Shown here: one piece after another, positions 36,765 through 45,021 of the stretch
How the letters are laid out: the number at the start of each line of letters is the position of its first letter
How positions within the stretch are numbered: position 1 is the first letter of the stretch
DNA from: a virus
Virus record (IMG/VR): IMGVR_UViG_3300028025_000093
Location: 24,650-88,649 of that record
DNA: 64,000 nucleotides
Strand: one strand, 5' to 3'
Position numbers and translations under genes: made by a program
The notes under the pieces: model-generated
What the model saw: the letters and a program-made list of their open reading frames with translations, nothing else
What the model was told of the DNA's origin: nothing
The model's database searches: none

Positions 36765-39598
36765 TGAATTTATTCACAGGCGTAGTTGAAAACAGACAAG
36801 ACCCATTAAAGTTAGGTCGTTGTCAAGTTAGAATTGTTGGTATTCATACCGATGATAAAACACTTTTACCAACAGCAGACTTACCTTGGGCGTATCCCGT
36901 TCAACCAGTAACTTCTGCGGCAATTAGTGGTATTGGTAATTCACCAGTTGGTCCAGTTCCAGGAACTTGGGTTGTTGTTATGTTCCGCGATGAAGATCAA
37001 CAGATGCCTATTATTATGGGTACTATTGGTGGCATTCCGCAGACTAAGTCTGGTGCAAGAGCACTTGATGACTCAAATGATTCTATTCTACCAACAGATG
37101 GTGGATATCTAACTTCCAGCGATGGAACAGTTGTAACAGATGGATCTGGTAATCCAATTACAACTGGTACTAACCAAGCAAATAATTCTGCGCCAACCAC
37201 ACCAACTCCTGCTGCAGTTCCAGTAGCTAAGAGTGGTGACACAATAACTAAATTAACACCACCACCAAAGTCAGGTGCTACGAATAAAGCAACTGATGGT
37301 ATTAAAGCATTGATTGCAGCTTGCGATAAAGTTGGATTAACTACAAAGTATGCTAAAGCTGCTTTGTTGGGTATTGCTGGTGGAGAATCTAAATGGGTTC
37401 CACAATTAGAAGCGTACAACTACAATCCAGTTAGATTAAAACAAATCTTTTCCACAGCAACACCTGAAGTGGTTGAACGATATTCGTTTGCCTCTAAAAA
37501 GGGTATGTCCAGAGAAGAATTCTTTCAATTCTTTTATGGACCAGATTTCCGTGGTAAAAACTTCTTGGGGAATAAAACCAACCAAGATGGTGGTAAGTAT
37601 TTTGGACGTGGCTTTATTCAATTAACTGGTCGTGGCAACTATGAACGCTACAATAAACTGGCCAATCAAAAGTTTGGATTGAATTTAGATATTGCTAATA
37701 ATCCTGATTCACTGGATCAAGACTTAGAAACTTCTGCCTTAATTGCTGCAATTTATATTACCGACCGAGTTAAAGGTTGGGAAAAGTTAATGTATGAGCC
37801 AGGATTCTTTCAAGCTGCTAAGAATGCCGTTGGTGTAAACTCTCCAGATATTGCCCTAGTTAAACAACAGTACTATGAATATTTCTTGGATGGTTCAAAC
37901 GATCCAGTTTCCACAAATAAAAATGCAACTGCTACTGAGCCAAACTTAACACCTGAAGAAATAGCGAAAGCATCACCAGAAAAACAAGAAGCGTATAAAG
38001 AAGATCGTTCAGGAAACTCTGCTCAGTATGGATTTACAGATCCTAGTGGCAAGTATCCACTGCGTGACCATATGAACGAATCAGATACTAATCGTCTGGC
38101 ACGTGGTATTATTGACGGAACTTGTTTTAAGTTTAAAGATGCTGTTCGCAAACAAGATATTCCAATCACTGGTGGGAAAACTTGGTCACAACCACTATCA
38201 GCTTACAACACAGTTTATCCATATAACAAAGTTATGGAAACTGAGTCTGGTCACATTATGGAGTTCGATGATTCTCCTGATGGTGAGCGTATACACTTAT
38301 ATCACCGTAAGGGTACATTCTTAGAGATTGATCCAAATGGTTCACAAACAAACTTTATCGTTGGCGATGGTTATCAAATCGTACTACGCAACAATAACAT
38401 TTATATTGTTGGTACAGCAAATTTAACTGTTGGTGGAAATATCAATATTCTTTGCCAAGGCGACGCTAAGATTGAAGTTGAAGGTCGCAGTAATATCGCA
38501 CTAAAAGGTGATGCTGAGTTGGGAGTTGCTGGAAACTTAGATATGACTGTTGGTGGAGATTATAAACTTAAAGTTGATGGTGACTATAATATAGAAACAA
38601 CCAACCTAACAACAAAGACTTCTGGTTATCAGATTCACGATTCTGCTGCAGACTGGTCAGTTAAATCTGCGGGTAATGTTGCAGTTAATGCTGGTGGAAA
38701 CTTTAATGCTGACTACGCAGAAATGCAATTTGCCAATGGTCAAGCAGAAGTTGAAGACGCACCTACTACTGGTTTAACTGCTCCAGAATTGATTAATGCT
38801 GTTATTGCAGATTTTAAAAATATGGAACCACCAGAAAGATCGTTTGAAGATATTGCTAAGTTTGAAACTCCTGATGAGTGGGTAACTCCAGAAGGACAAC
38901 TAGAGAAAGAAAAGCAATACGATACTCCTTCATACAAAGCACCAGAAAATAAAAATGGTGATGCTCAAGAAGCAGCAGTACCTCCACCAAATAAAGTTGA
39001 GGGTAAGAAAATCGATACTGCACCATTCTACAATACCACTGACTTCCCACCATCATACAAGTTGTCAAAGAACTTTACTGTTGGACATTTAATAGAACCA
39101 TCTGTTATCCTACGTGATGCAACTATTATGGGTAAACTGTTCAGTAAGCAAGATATTATTGCAAACTTGGCAGCACTTGCAACAAATGTGGGTGAACCAA
39201 TATATGATTTATATGGTCCAACCAGTGGTAAATTTGCGGCAATGTCTTCAAAGGGATTGTGGTGCATCAATTCTGGATTACGTAATGGTACAAATAATTC
39301 TGAGCATAATATGGGTAGAGCCATGGATCTTAGATTTAATCCAAAACGATCTTTTGAAGAAATGTGGAAGTTGGCTGTTGAATTAGAAAAGATTTTACCT
39401 TACAATCAATTGATTTTAGAATATAGAAAACCTGGAGCAAATTATAATCCAGGTCCAGGATGGATGAATTGGATTCATATTTCATACTCAACTGAAGGTA
39501 ATAAGAAACAAGCATTCACTATGATTGATGATAAATCTGTTGACTCAAAGGGTAATGTAGCACCTGGTACTCGTGGATTATTCTTGTTTGGTAATTAA
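36764..39598 (+). CDS. 5: gp5-like spike protein with GH19 and M15-type peptidase domains
   Basis: A 944-residue spike. Residues 1-95 are the OB-fold (LFTGVVENRQDPLKLGRCQVRIVG). A linker leads to a GH19-like glycosidase at about 175-385 (ALLGIAGGESKW, GKYFGRGFIQLTGRGNYERY). After about 470 come VgrG-like beta-helix repeats (AKIEVEGRSNIALKGDAELG). Residues about 770-940 are a peptidase of M15 type with SEHNMGRAMDLRF and WIHISY giving His-Asp-His zinc ligands. T4 gp5 has one lysozyme domain of another family. This spike could cut both glycan and peptide bonds during DNA entry. Confidence 0.87.
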   Translation: MNLFTGVVENRQDPLKLGRCQVRIVGIHTDDKTLLPTADLPWAYPVQPVTSAAISGIGNSPVGPVPGTWVVVMFRDEDQQMPIIMGTIGGIPQTKSGARALDDSNDSILPTDGGYLTSSDGTVVTDGSGNPITTGTNQANNSAPTTPTPAAVPVAKSGDTITKLTPPPKSGATNKATDGIKALIAACDKVGLTTKYAKAALLGIAGGESKWVPQLEAYNYNPVRLKQIFSTATPEVVERYSFASKKGMSREEFFQFFYGPDFRGKNFLGNKTNQDGGKYFGRGFIQLTGRGNYERYNKLANQKFGLNLDIANNPDSLDQDLETSALIAAIYITDRVKGWEKLMYEPGFFQAAKNAVGVNSPDIALVKQQYYEYFLDGSNDPVSTNKNATATEPNLTPEEIAKASPEKQEAYKEDRSGNSAQYGFTDPSGKYPLRDHMNESDTNRLARGIIDGTCFKFKDAVRKQDIPITGGKTWSQPLSAYNTVYPYNKVMETESGHIMEFDDSPDGERIHLYHRKGTFLEIDPNGSQTNFIVGDGYQIVLRNNNIYIVGTANLTVGGNINILCQGDAKIEVEGRSNIALKGDAELGVAGNLDMTVGGDYKLKVDGDYNIETTNLTTKTSGYQIHDSAADWSVKSAGNVAVNAGGNFNADYAEMQFANGQAEVEDAPTTGLTAPELINAVIADFKNMEPPERSFEDIAKFETPDEWVTPEGQLEKEKQYDTPSYKAPENKNGDAQEAAVPPPNKVEGKKIDTAPFYNTTDFPPSYKLSKNFTVGHLIEPSVILRDATIMGKLFSKQDIIANLAALATNVGEPIYDLYGPTSGKFAAMSSKGLWCINSGLRNGTNNSEHNMGRAMDLRFNPKRSFEEMWKLAVELEKILPYNQLILEYRKPGANYNPGPGWMNWIHISYSTEGNKKQAFTMIDDKSVDSKGNVAPGTRGLFLFGN

Positions 39599-40065
39599 TG
39601 TTTAACCCAACAGAATCAGTTTTATATGGACCAGATCAGTTAAACGAACTGGTCAACTTTACACAGACGATTACGTATACGAACGATGAAGTTCTTTATC
39701 CAGGTGAGACTTGGGAAGTTTCAATAGTATCCAGTGAAGTTAATGCAACTGTTAATATTACGGGTGGAACTATAAGTGGTTACTATTCATCGGCATTTGA
39801 CGGATATTCAATAACATATTTAAACAGATCTAATGAATATAAAACTGCACCAGCTTGGTCACAGATAGCAAATGCCAGAGAGATTGTTAATTATACCCCA
39901 GCTATGATTCAATATAAAATATTTACGTATACTGCCACTGCAACTAGTAGCCCATCTAATATGACTGAAACTAAACAGTATCAGATTACCGTCACTAATA
40001 ATTGGACAGTTGGGTTAAACTTATTAAAAGCAGCTATTGCTCAAACTATTGCGGAGAGAACATAA
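39598..40065 (+). CDS. baseplate-associated protein, function unknown
   Basis: A 155-residue protein rich in Thr, Asn and Tyr, likely all beta (TWEVSIVSSEVNATVNITGGTISGYYSS). It lies between the spike and its PAAR tip with one-base overlaps, so it is probably a hub or spike component. No family recognised. Confidence 0.62.
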   Translation: MFNPTESVLYGPDQLNELVNFTQTITYTNDEVLYPGETWEVSIVSSEVNATVNITGGTISGYYSSAFDGYSITYLNRSNEYKTAPAWSQIANAREIVNYTPAMIQYKIFTYTATATSSPSNMTETKQYQITVTNNWTVGLNLLKAAIAQTIAERT

Positions 40066-40367
40066 TGCCAGCCGTAGCCAGAAAAGACGATTTATCTACA
40101 GGACACGGATGTTTCCCACCAACAGCCTTAACTGTTACTGTGGCTACAAAGAGTTATTTTAATGGTAAGCTGGTAGCATTAAAGGATAATGGTACTCAGT
40201 TTGTGCAGCACGTATGTGGTAGAACTACTCATACTCAAAGTCAGAGATTTATTAGTAGTGGTTCTTCCAAGACTTTTATTGAAGGTAAAGCCGTAGCAAG
40301 AATCGGGGATGATATTGCTTGCGGAGATGCAATTGCTCAAGGATCCCCCAACAGTTTCGTAGAATAA
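40065..40367 (+). CDS. 5.4: PAAR-repeat spike tip protein
   Basis: A 100-residue protein of the PAAR type: MPAVARKDDLSTGHGCFPP at the front, later VAYxx-like repeats KAVARIGDDIACGDAIAQGSPNSFVE. H and Cys residues (H14, C16, H69?, C-terminal C) would bind one iron or zinc at the spike tip. T4 gp5.4 is the counterpart. The start at 40065 overlaps the previous stop; an upstream frame exists but is not needed. Confidence 0.85.
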   Translation: MPAVARKDDLSTGHGCFPPTALTVTVATKSYFNGKLVALKDNGTQFVQHVCGRTTHTQSQRFISSGSSKTFIEGKAVARIGDDIACGDAIAQGSPNSFVE

Positions 40368-40368
40368 G

Positions 40369-40375
40369 CTAAATA
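40369..40375 (+). promoter_or_regulatory. late promoter box before gp25
   Basis: CTAAATA followed by ATAAG and the ATG of gp25 at 40381. The distance of five bases is the same as at 33354, so a leaderless late transcript is predicted. Confidence 0.6.
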
Positions 40376-40380
40376 ATAAG

Positions 40381-40773
40381 ATGGCACGCAATACTAGAAC
40401 TTTTTCGGACTTAGACTTAAATTTCACTGCTCACCCAGTGACTAAAGACATTACACGTCGCTTTGACGAGAATGCCATTAAAACTAGCCTAAGAAACCTA
40501 ATCTTAACATCAAACTATGAAAGACCATTTCATAGTGAAATAGGTTCACCAATTAAACGATTGTTGTTTGAACCAGCAACTCCAATGACTCAAGTTATGA
40601 TTAAAAAAGCAGTAGAAGATACTGTTATTAACTTTGAGCCTAGAGTACAATTACTTGAAGTTGACGTTAATGTGAGTGGGGATAATAATTCAGTATACGT
40701 CAGCATTTATTTTAAAATCGTAAACACCGAAAGACCTTTGAGTCTAGACCTCGTATTAGAGAGAACACGATAA
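40381..40773 (+). CDS. 25: gp25-like baseplate wedge protein
   Basis: A 130-residue protein. TFSDLDLNFTAHPVTKDITRRFDENAIKTSLRNLILTSNYERPFHSEIGSPI is the standard gp25/GPW signature. It forms the sheath initiation site of the wedge. Confidence 0.93.
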   Translation: MARNTRTFSDLDLNFTAHPVTKDITRRFDENAIKTSLRNLILTSNYERPFHSEIGSPIKRLLFEPATPMTQVMIKKAVEDTVINFEPRVQLLEVDVNVSGDNNSVYVSIYFKIVNTERPLSLDLVLERTR

Positions 40774-42650
40774 TGGCTAATAAAAAAATCAACGTAGCAG
40801 AATTAGATTTTGATGGAATTAAACAAAATCTAAAAACCTTTTTAAAGGGTCAAACTGAATTTCAAGATTATGATTTTGAAGGTTCTGGTATGAGCATTCT
40901 TATGGACGTGTTGGCATACAACACTCACTACAATGCATTATATAATAACTTGACTATCAATGAGATGTTCTTGGATTCTGCTTCAAAGAGAAATAGTGTT
41001 GTATCTCTTGCTAAAATGTTGGGTTACGTTCCAAGATCTTGCTCTTGCTCAAGAGCTAAAGTTAGATTAACTGTAAATAATGGTATTATTGGACCAAGTT
41101 CTCTAACTCTACCTGCAAACTCAACTTTTGCCACCCAAGTTGATGGTGTTCAGTATAACTTTTATACCACATCTCAGTATACAATTTCTGGTGCAGGTAC
41201 TTCTTATACATTCGACAATGTTGAGATTATTGAAGGAACACCACTAACATTCCAGTGGGAATATACTACTGGTGCTAGATTTATTATACCGAATTCAAAT
41301 ATTGATCTTACTACTTTAAAAGTTAAAGTTCAAGAATCTATAAATTCTACAAAGTATGAAACTTATACTAGCTCTTCAGATATTACTACTGCAGATTCAA
41401 CCACTAAAGTTTATTTTATTAAAGAAATAGATGATGGTTTATACGAACTAACTTTTGGTGATGGTATTATTGGTAAACAACTAACTGTTGGTAATGTTGT
41501 TCATGCTGATTATATGGCGTCTTCTTTGAGTGCGCCAAATGGAGCTAGAATATTTAATTATAATGGCGAAACCCTAATCAACAACTCAACGAATCTTGTT
41601 AGTACGCTAGCTATTGCAGCAGGTGGTTCTGGTGCTGAGGATATTGAGTCAATTCGTTTCAACGCACCAAGAATGTATGCCACACAAAATCGCGCAGTAA
41701 CTCCAGAAGATTATAAAGCCATTATCTATTCAGCATTCCCTGACGCACAGTCTGTTTCAGTTTGGGGTGGTGAAGATAATAATCCACCAGTATATGGTAA
41801 AATATTTGTTTGCGTTAAACCAAAAGATGCCAATAAATTAACACAATTACAAAAAGCAAGTTTACTCTCAACTGTACTTACAAGCAAAAACGTAGTTTCT
41901 GTTACTCCTGAATTAGTAGACCCAGACTTTATCAATATCTCATTGAATGTAAATGTATATTACAATCCAAGAGAAACTACCAAAACTGCTCCAGAAATTG
42001 CTTCTCTTGTATCCCAAACTATATTTGCGTACGATGATAGTGACTTACAAAGATTTGATGGAGTATTCCGTTATTCTAAGCTATCTCGTTTAATTGATAC
42101 AACAGAAGACTCTATTACAAATAACATTATGACTGTGTTGTTACGTAGAAATATATCTCCACGTTACGGTGTTTCTGCTCAGTATATGTTGAACATAATT
42201 AACCCAATTGCATATTCTGAAGTTGCTGGTGGTTCTATTGCAACTACTGGGTTTTATATTGAAGGTAGTGATGATATTCACTACATTGACGATCTTAAAA
42301 CAGAATTACGTTTATTTAAATATGGCACAAACGCAGAAAAGATTATTATCAATGAACGAATTGGTACAATTGATCACGAAAAGGGTGTTCTAGATATTAG
42401 AAACTTAAACGTAGTTGCCTTAGCTGATATTGATTGGGAATGGACAGTTAAGCCAAGATCAAACGATGTAGTTTCTGCGCTAACCCAAATTGCTAAAATT
42501 GCCAGAGATCATATGTATGTAACAGCAATCCCTGATAACTCTTCATCTGGTGATTTACGTGCTGGCTATAACTATACATTCTCAGACTCATCAGCCACAG
42601 TTTTGGGCGATAAAGTTGGTAATAGTTCAGAGTTAATTAACAACCAATAA
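40773..42650 (+). CDS. 6: gp6-like baseplate wedge protein
   Basis: A 625-residue protein. LDFDGIKQNLKTFLKGQTEFQDYDFEGSGMSILMDVLAYNTHYNALYNNLTINEMFLDSA is the conserved front of gp6. The J-like core (RAVTPEDYKAIIYSAFPDAQSVSVWGGED) lies near residue 310. T4 gp6 has 660 residues and forms the ring of the baseplate. Confidence 0.93.
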   Translation: MANKKINVAELDFDGIKQNLKTFLKGQTEFQDYDFEGSGMSILMDVLAYNTHYNALYNNLTINEMFLDSASKRNSVVSLAKMLGYVPRSCSCSRAKVRLTVNNGIIGPSSLTLPANSTFATQVDGVQYNFYTTSQYTISGAGTSYTFDNVEIIEGTPLTFQWEYTTGARFIIPNSNIDLTTLKVKVQESINSTKYETYTSSSDITTADSTTKVYFIKEIDDGLYELTFGDGIIGKQLTVGNVVHADYMASSLSAPNGARIFNYNGETLINNSTNLVSTLAIAAGGSGAEDIESIRFNAPRMYATQNRAVTPEDYKAIIYSAFPDAQSVSVWGGEDNNPPVYGKIFVCVKPKDANKLTQLQKASLLSTVLTSKNVVSVTPELVDPDFINISLNVNVYYNPRETTKTAPEIASLVSQTIFAYDDSDLQRFDGVFRYSKLSRLIDTTEDSITNNIMTVLLRRNISPRYGVSAQYMLNIINPIAYSEVAGGSIATTGFYIEGSDDIHYIDDLKTELRLFKYGTNAEKIIINERIGTIDHEKGVLDIRNLNVVALADIDWEWTVKPRSNDVVSALTQIAKIARDHMYVTAIPDNSSSGDLRAGYNYTFSDSSATVLGDKVGNSSELINNQ

Positions 42651-42662
42651 CGGGAGTAAACT

Positions 42663-44549
42663 GTGTCATTGGTTAAGCCAAAACTATCGTCATTAATACA
42701 ATCACAACTTCCAGAGTTTGTAAGAGAAGATCATAAGACGTTTGTAGCATTCCTTAAAGCGTACTACGATTATCTTGAAACACAAACTCCAGATGTAAAA
42801 AGCCTACGAGATCTAGATACTACTCTTGAGTCGTTTATCGTTCACTTTAAAAATGAACTTGCGCTAAACTTACCAAATAGTATTGAAACTGATCCTAGAT
42901 TTTTATTACAACATATTAAAGATCAGTACTTATCTAAAGGTTCTGAGGATTCGTACAGATTATTATTTAAATTACTATTCAATAAACCAGTAACTGTTGA
43001 TTATCCATCGAAACAGATGCTACGTGCTTCTGATGGTAAGTGGAATCAAGACGTTTCATTAATGGTTAAAGTTACCTCAGGGCATCCAGATCAAATCGTT
43101 GGTCGCTTAGTTGATGTTGTAACTCCAAGTAAAATCATTCGTATTCAAATCGATCGTCGTCAATATATTGAAGTTGAAATAGAACGTGTAACTAAAATCT
43201 CTGAAGATATTTACGAATTCTATATTGATCGTAGATACTTTGGTGATATTAGTGTTGGCGATCGTTTACGTTATAAGACAGACACCATTTATTTCACTGG
43301 TGATATTTTAGCCACAACGTCAAATCTTAAAGTATTAGTTCCAGGACAAGGATTTAAGGTTGGGCAACTTTATGGTATTCGTAATGGTCAGGGAACTGGT
43401 TCCATTATGAAAGTTACAAAAACTAGTAGTTCTGGTGGTATTATTGCTGCTGAATTTATTAAGTTTGGTACTGGCTATACAACGGATTTCACATCAACAA
43501 TCTACGCTGACTTGGGTCAGTCTGCAACAGGCACAGGTGGAAGTTCTTTACAAATCATCGGTGGAAATGTTAGTATTGTTGAATCTCTAGATGGGTTTAC
43601 TGAAGCTGGTACAATTAACATTGCCAACTATTGGTTATCGTACGGTGATGGTACTTATGCTGGTGAACTCTTGCGCGAGTTCGGTGACAGTGGTACTGGT
43701 TCTGCTGTATCAAGTCCCTTTGAACCTGCTGTTATTAAAATTAGTCTTGGTCCTCTTGCCAAATATCCTGGATACTACCTAAACAATGATGGTTTCTTGG
43801 ATGATGCTGTTTTTATTCAAGATAGTAGATTTTATCAAGCGTATTCTTATGTTATTAAAATTGATGAGCGTCTAGAAACTTATAAATCTTACGTTAAAAC
43901 ATTACTACACCCAGCAGGCATGGCTGTGTTTGGTGAGTATGATATTCGTAACGAATTTGATATTGGCATTGAACTACAATCAATGATCAAAATTCTTGCC
44001 GTCACTGAGCAAGATGAAGTATCTCTTGCAGATCGAATATCTGAATTGTTCATGACCAAAGGGTTTGAACATAGTGTATCAATGGCCAATGATTTCTTGC
44101 CATCTAAAGTATTGGCTAAATTATTAGCTGGTCACTTATTAAACGATAATGTCACGCCAGATGTAAATACAGCTATTTTAACCGATGGGATCACTTCCCG
44201 AGATTTCGGTAAGGGATTAAATGGTCATCTACTAAACGATGGCATAACTGTAGATAATAACGCAACAGTTATGCTTTCTGGTATAACTGCCAGAGATTTT
44301 GGTAAACGTCTTGATGATTTCCAACCCATGACAGACGCTATTAGTGCAAGAGATTTTGGTAAACGTCTTGATGATTTCTCTACCATTACTGAAATACCTT
44401 TGCTCAGTATTACTAAATATATTGATCCCACAATTTCTGGTGTAGATGAAACTATCCCTCAAGATAGTGGTGGATTTATGCTCGTAAACCCTTACGCTGA
44501 CGCAGGGTGGTTCTTAGAACAATACGTCGGCGAACCAATCAATTTCTAA
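42663..44549 (+). CDS. baseplate wedge structural protein (gp7 position)
   Basis: A 628-residue protein. LPEFVREDHKTFVAFLKAYYDYLET and GSEDSYRLLFKLLFNKPVTVDYP are conserved in T4-group phages of aquatic bacteria. It sits where gp7 lies in T4, between gp6 and gp8, but similarity to T4 gp7 (1032 residues) is not visible. Near the end two copies of the phrase SARDFGKRLDDF and related forms (GLTSRDFGKGLNGH type) form a short tandem repeat at about residues 510-585. Confidence 0.72.
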   Translation: MSLVKPKLSSLIQSQLPEFVREDHKTFVAFLKAYYDYLETQTPDVKSLRDLDTTLESFIVHFKNELALNLPNSIETDPRFLLQHIKDQYLSKGSEDSYRLLFKLLFNKPVTVDYPSKQMLRASDGKWNQDVSLMVKVTSGHPDQIVGRLVDVVTPSKIIRIQIDRRQYIEVEIERVTKISEDIYEFYIDRRYFGDISVGDRLRYKTDTIYFTGDILATTSNLKVLVPGQGFKVGQLYGIRNGQGTGSIMKVTKTSSSGGIIAAEFIKFGTGYTTDFTSTIYADLGQSATGTGGSSLQIIGGNVSIVESLDGFTEAGTINIANYWLSYGDGTYAGELLREFGDSGTGSAVSSPFEPAVIKISLGPLAKYPGYYLNNDGFLDDAVFIQDSRFYQAYSYVIKIDERLETYKSYVKTLLHPAGMAVFGEYDIRNEFDIGIELQSMIKILAVTEQDEVSLADRISELFMTKGFEHSVSMANDFLPSKVLAKLLAGHLLNDNVTPDVNTAILTDGITSRDFGKGLNGHLLNDGITVDNNATVMLSGITARDFGKRLDDFQPMTDAISARDFGKRLDDFSTITEIPLLSITKYIDPTISGVDETIPQDSGGFMLVNPYADAGWFLEQYVGEPINF

Positions 44550-44560
44550 AGGAGATTCAT

Positions 44561-45001
44561 ATGAATTTAATCGAAGGCTTAAAAATGAAAGGCGAACTAA
44601 CTATCGTAGTTCGTGGCGATGATGGATTAGTTAAGAATTCTATCCATGTTCCAAACTTAGTTGTTACTGCTGGTAAGAACTTTATTGCATCACGTATTGT
44701 TGGTACTGCATCTCCAATTATGTCACATATGGCTATTGGTACTGGTACTGCAACTCCAGCTGCTGGTGATACAACTCTAGGTACTGAAGCAGGTCGTGTA
44801 GCTACAACTGGTACAGCTTCAACAAATCAAGTTACATTTACGTCAACATTCCCAGCTGGTACAGGTACTGGTGCTATTACTGAAGCAGGTGTATTTAATG
44901 CAGCTTCTCTTGGTACTCTATTGTGCCGTACTACTTTCCCAGTTGTAAACAAAGCTGCTGGCGACTCTATCGCTATTACTTGGGTTGTTACTGTAAGCTA
45001 A
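44561..45001 (+). CDS. small fibre-like virion protein
   Basis: A 146-residue protein. GELTIVVRGDDGLVKNSIHVPNLVVTAGKNFIASRIVG starts a beta-rich fold; SHMAIGTGTATPAAGDTTLGTE and ITEAGVFNA are common in small tail and fibre proteins of phages. AAAGGAG decides ATG 44561. Probably attached to the baseplate. Confidence 0.72.
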   Translation: MNLIEGLKMKGELTIVVRGDDGLVKNSIHVPNLVVTAGKNFIASRIVGTASPIMSHMAIGTGTATPAAGDTTLGTEAGRVATTGTASTNQVTFTSTFPAGTGTGAITEAGVFNAASLGTLLCRTTFPVVNKAAGDSIAITWVVTVS

Positions 45002-45021
45002 CCTTTCTATAAAGAGATAGT

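Noticed and set aside
36997-37419. 140-codon minus-strand frame inside the gp5-like gene
   Set aside because: Shadow of the gp5 coding frame; no promoter or ribosome binding site, and the plus-strand gene is certain.
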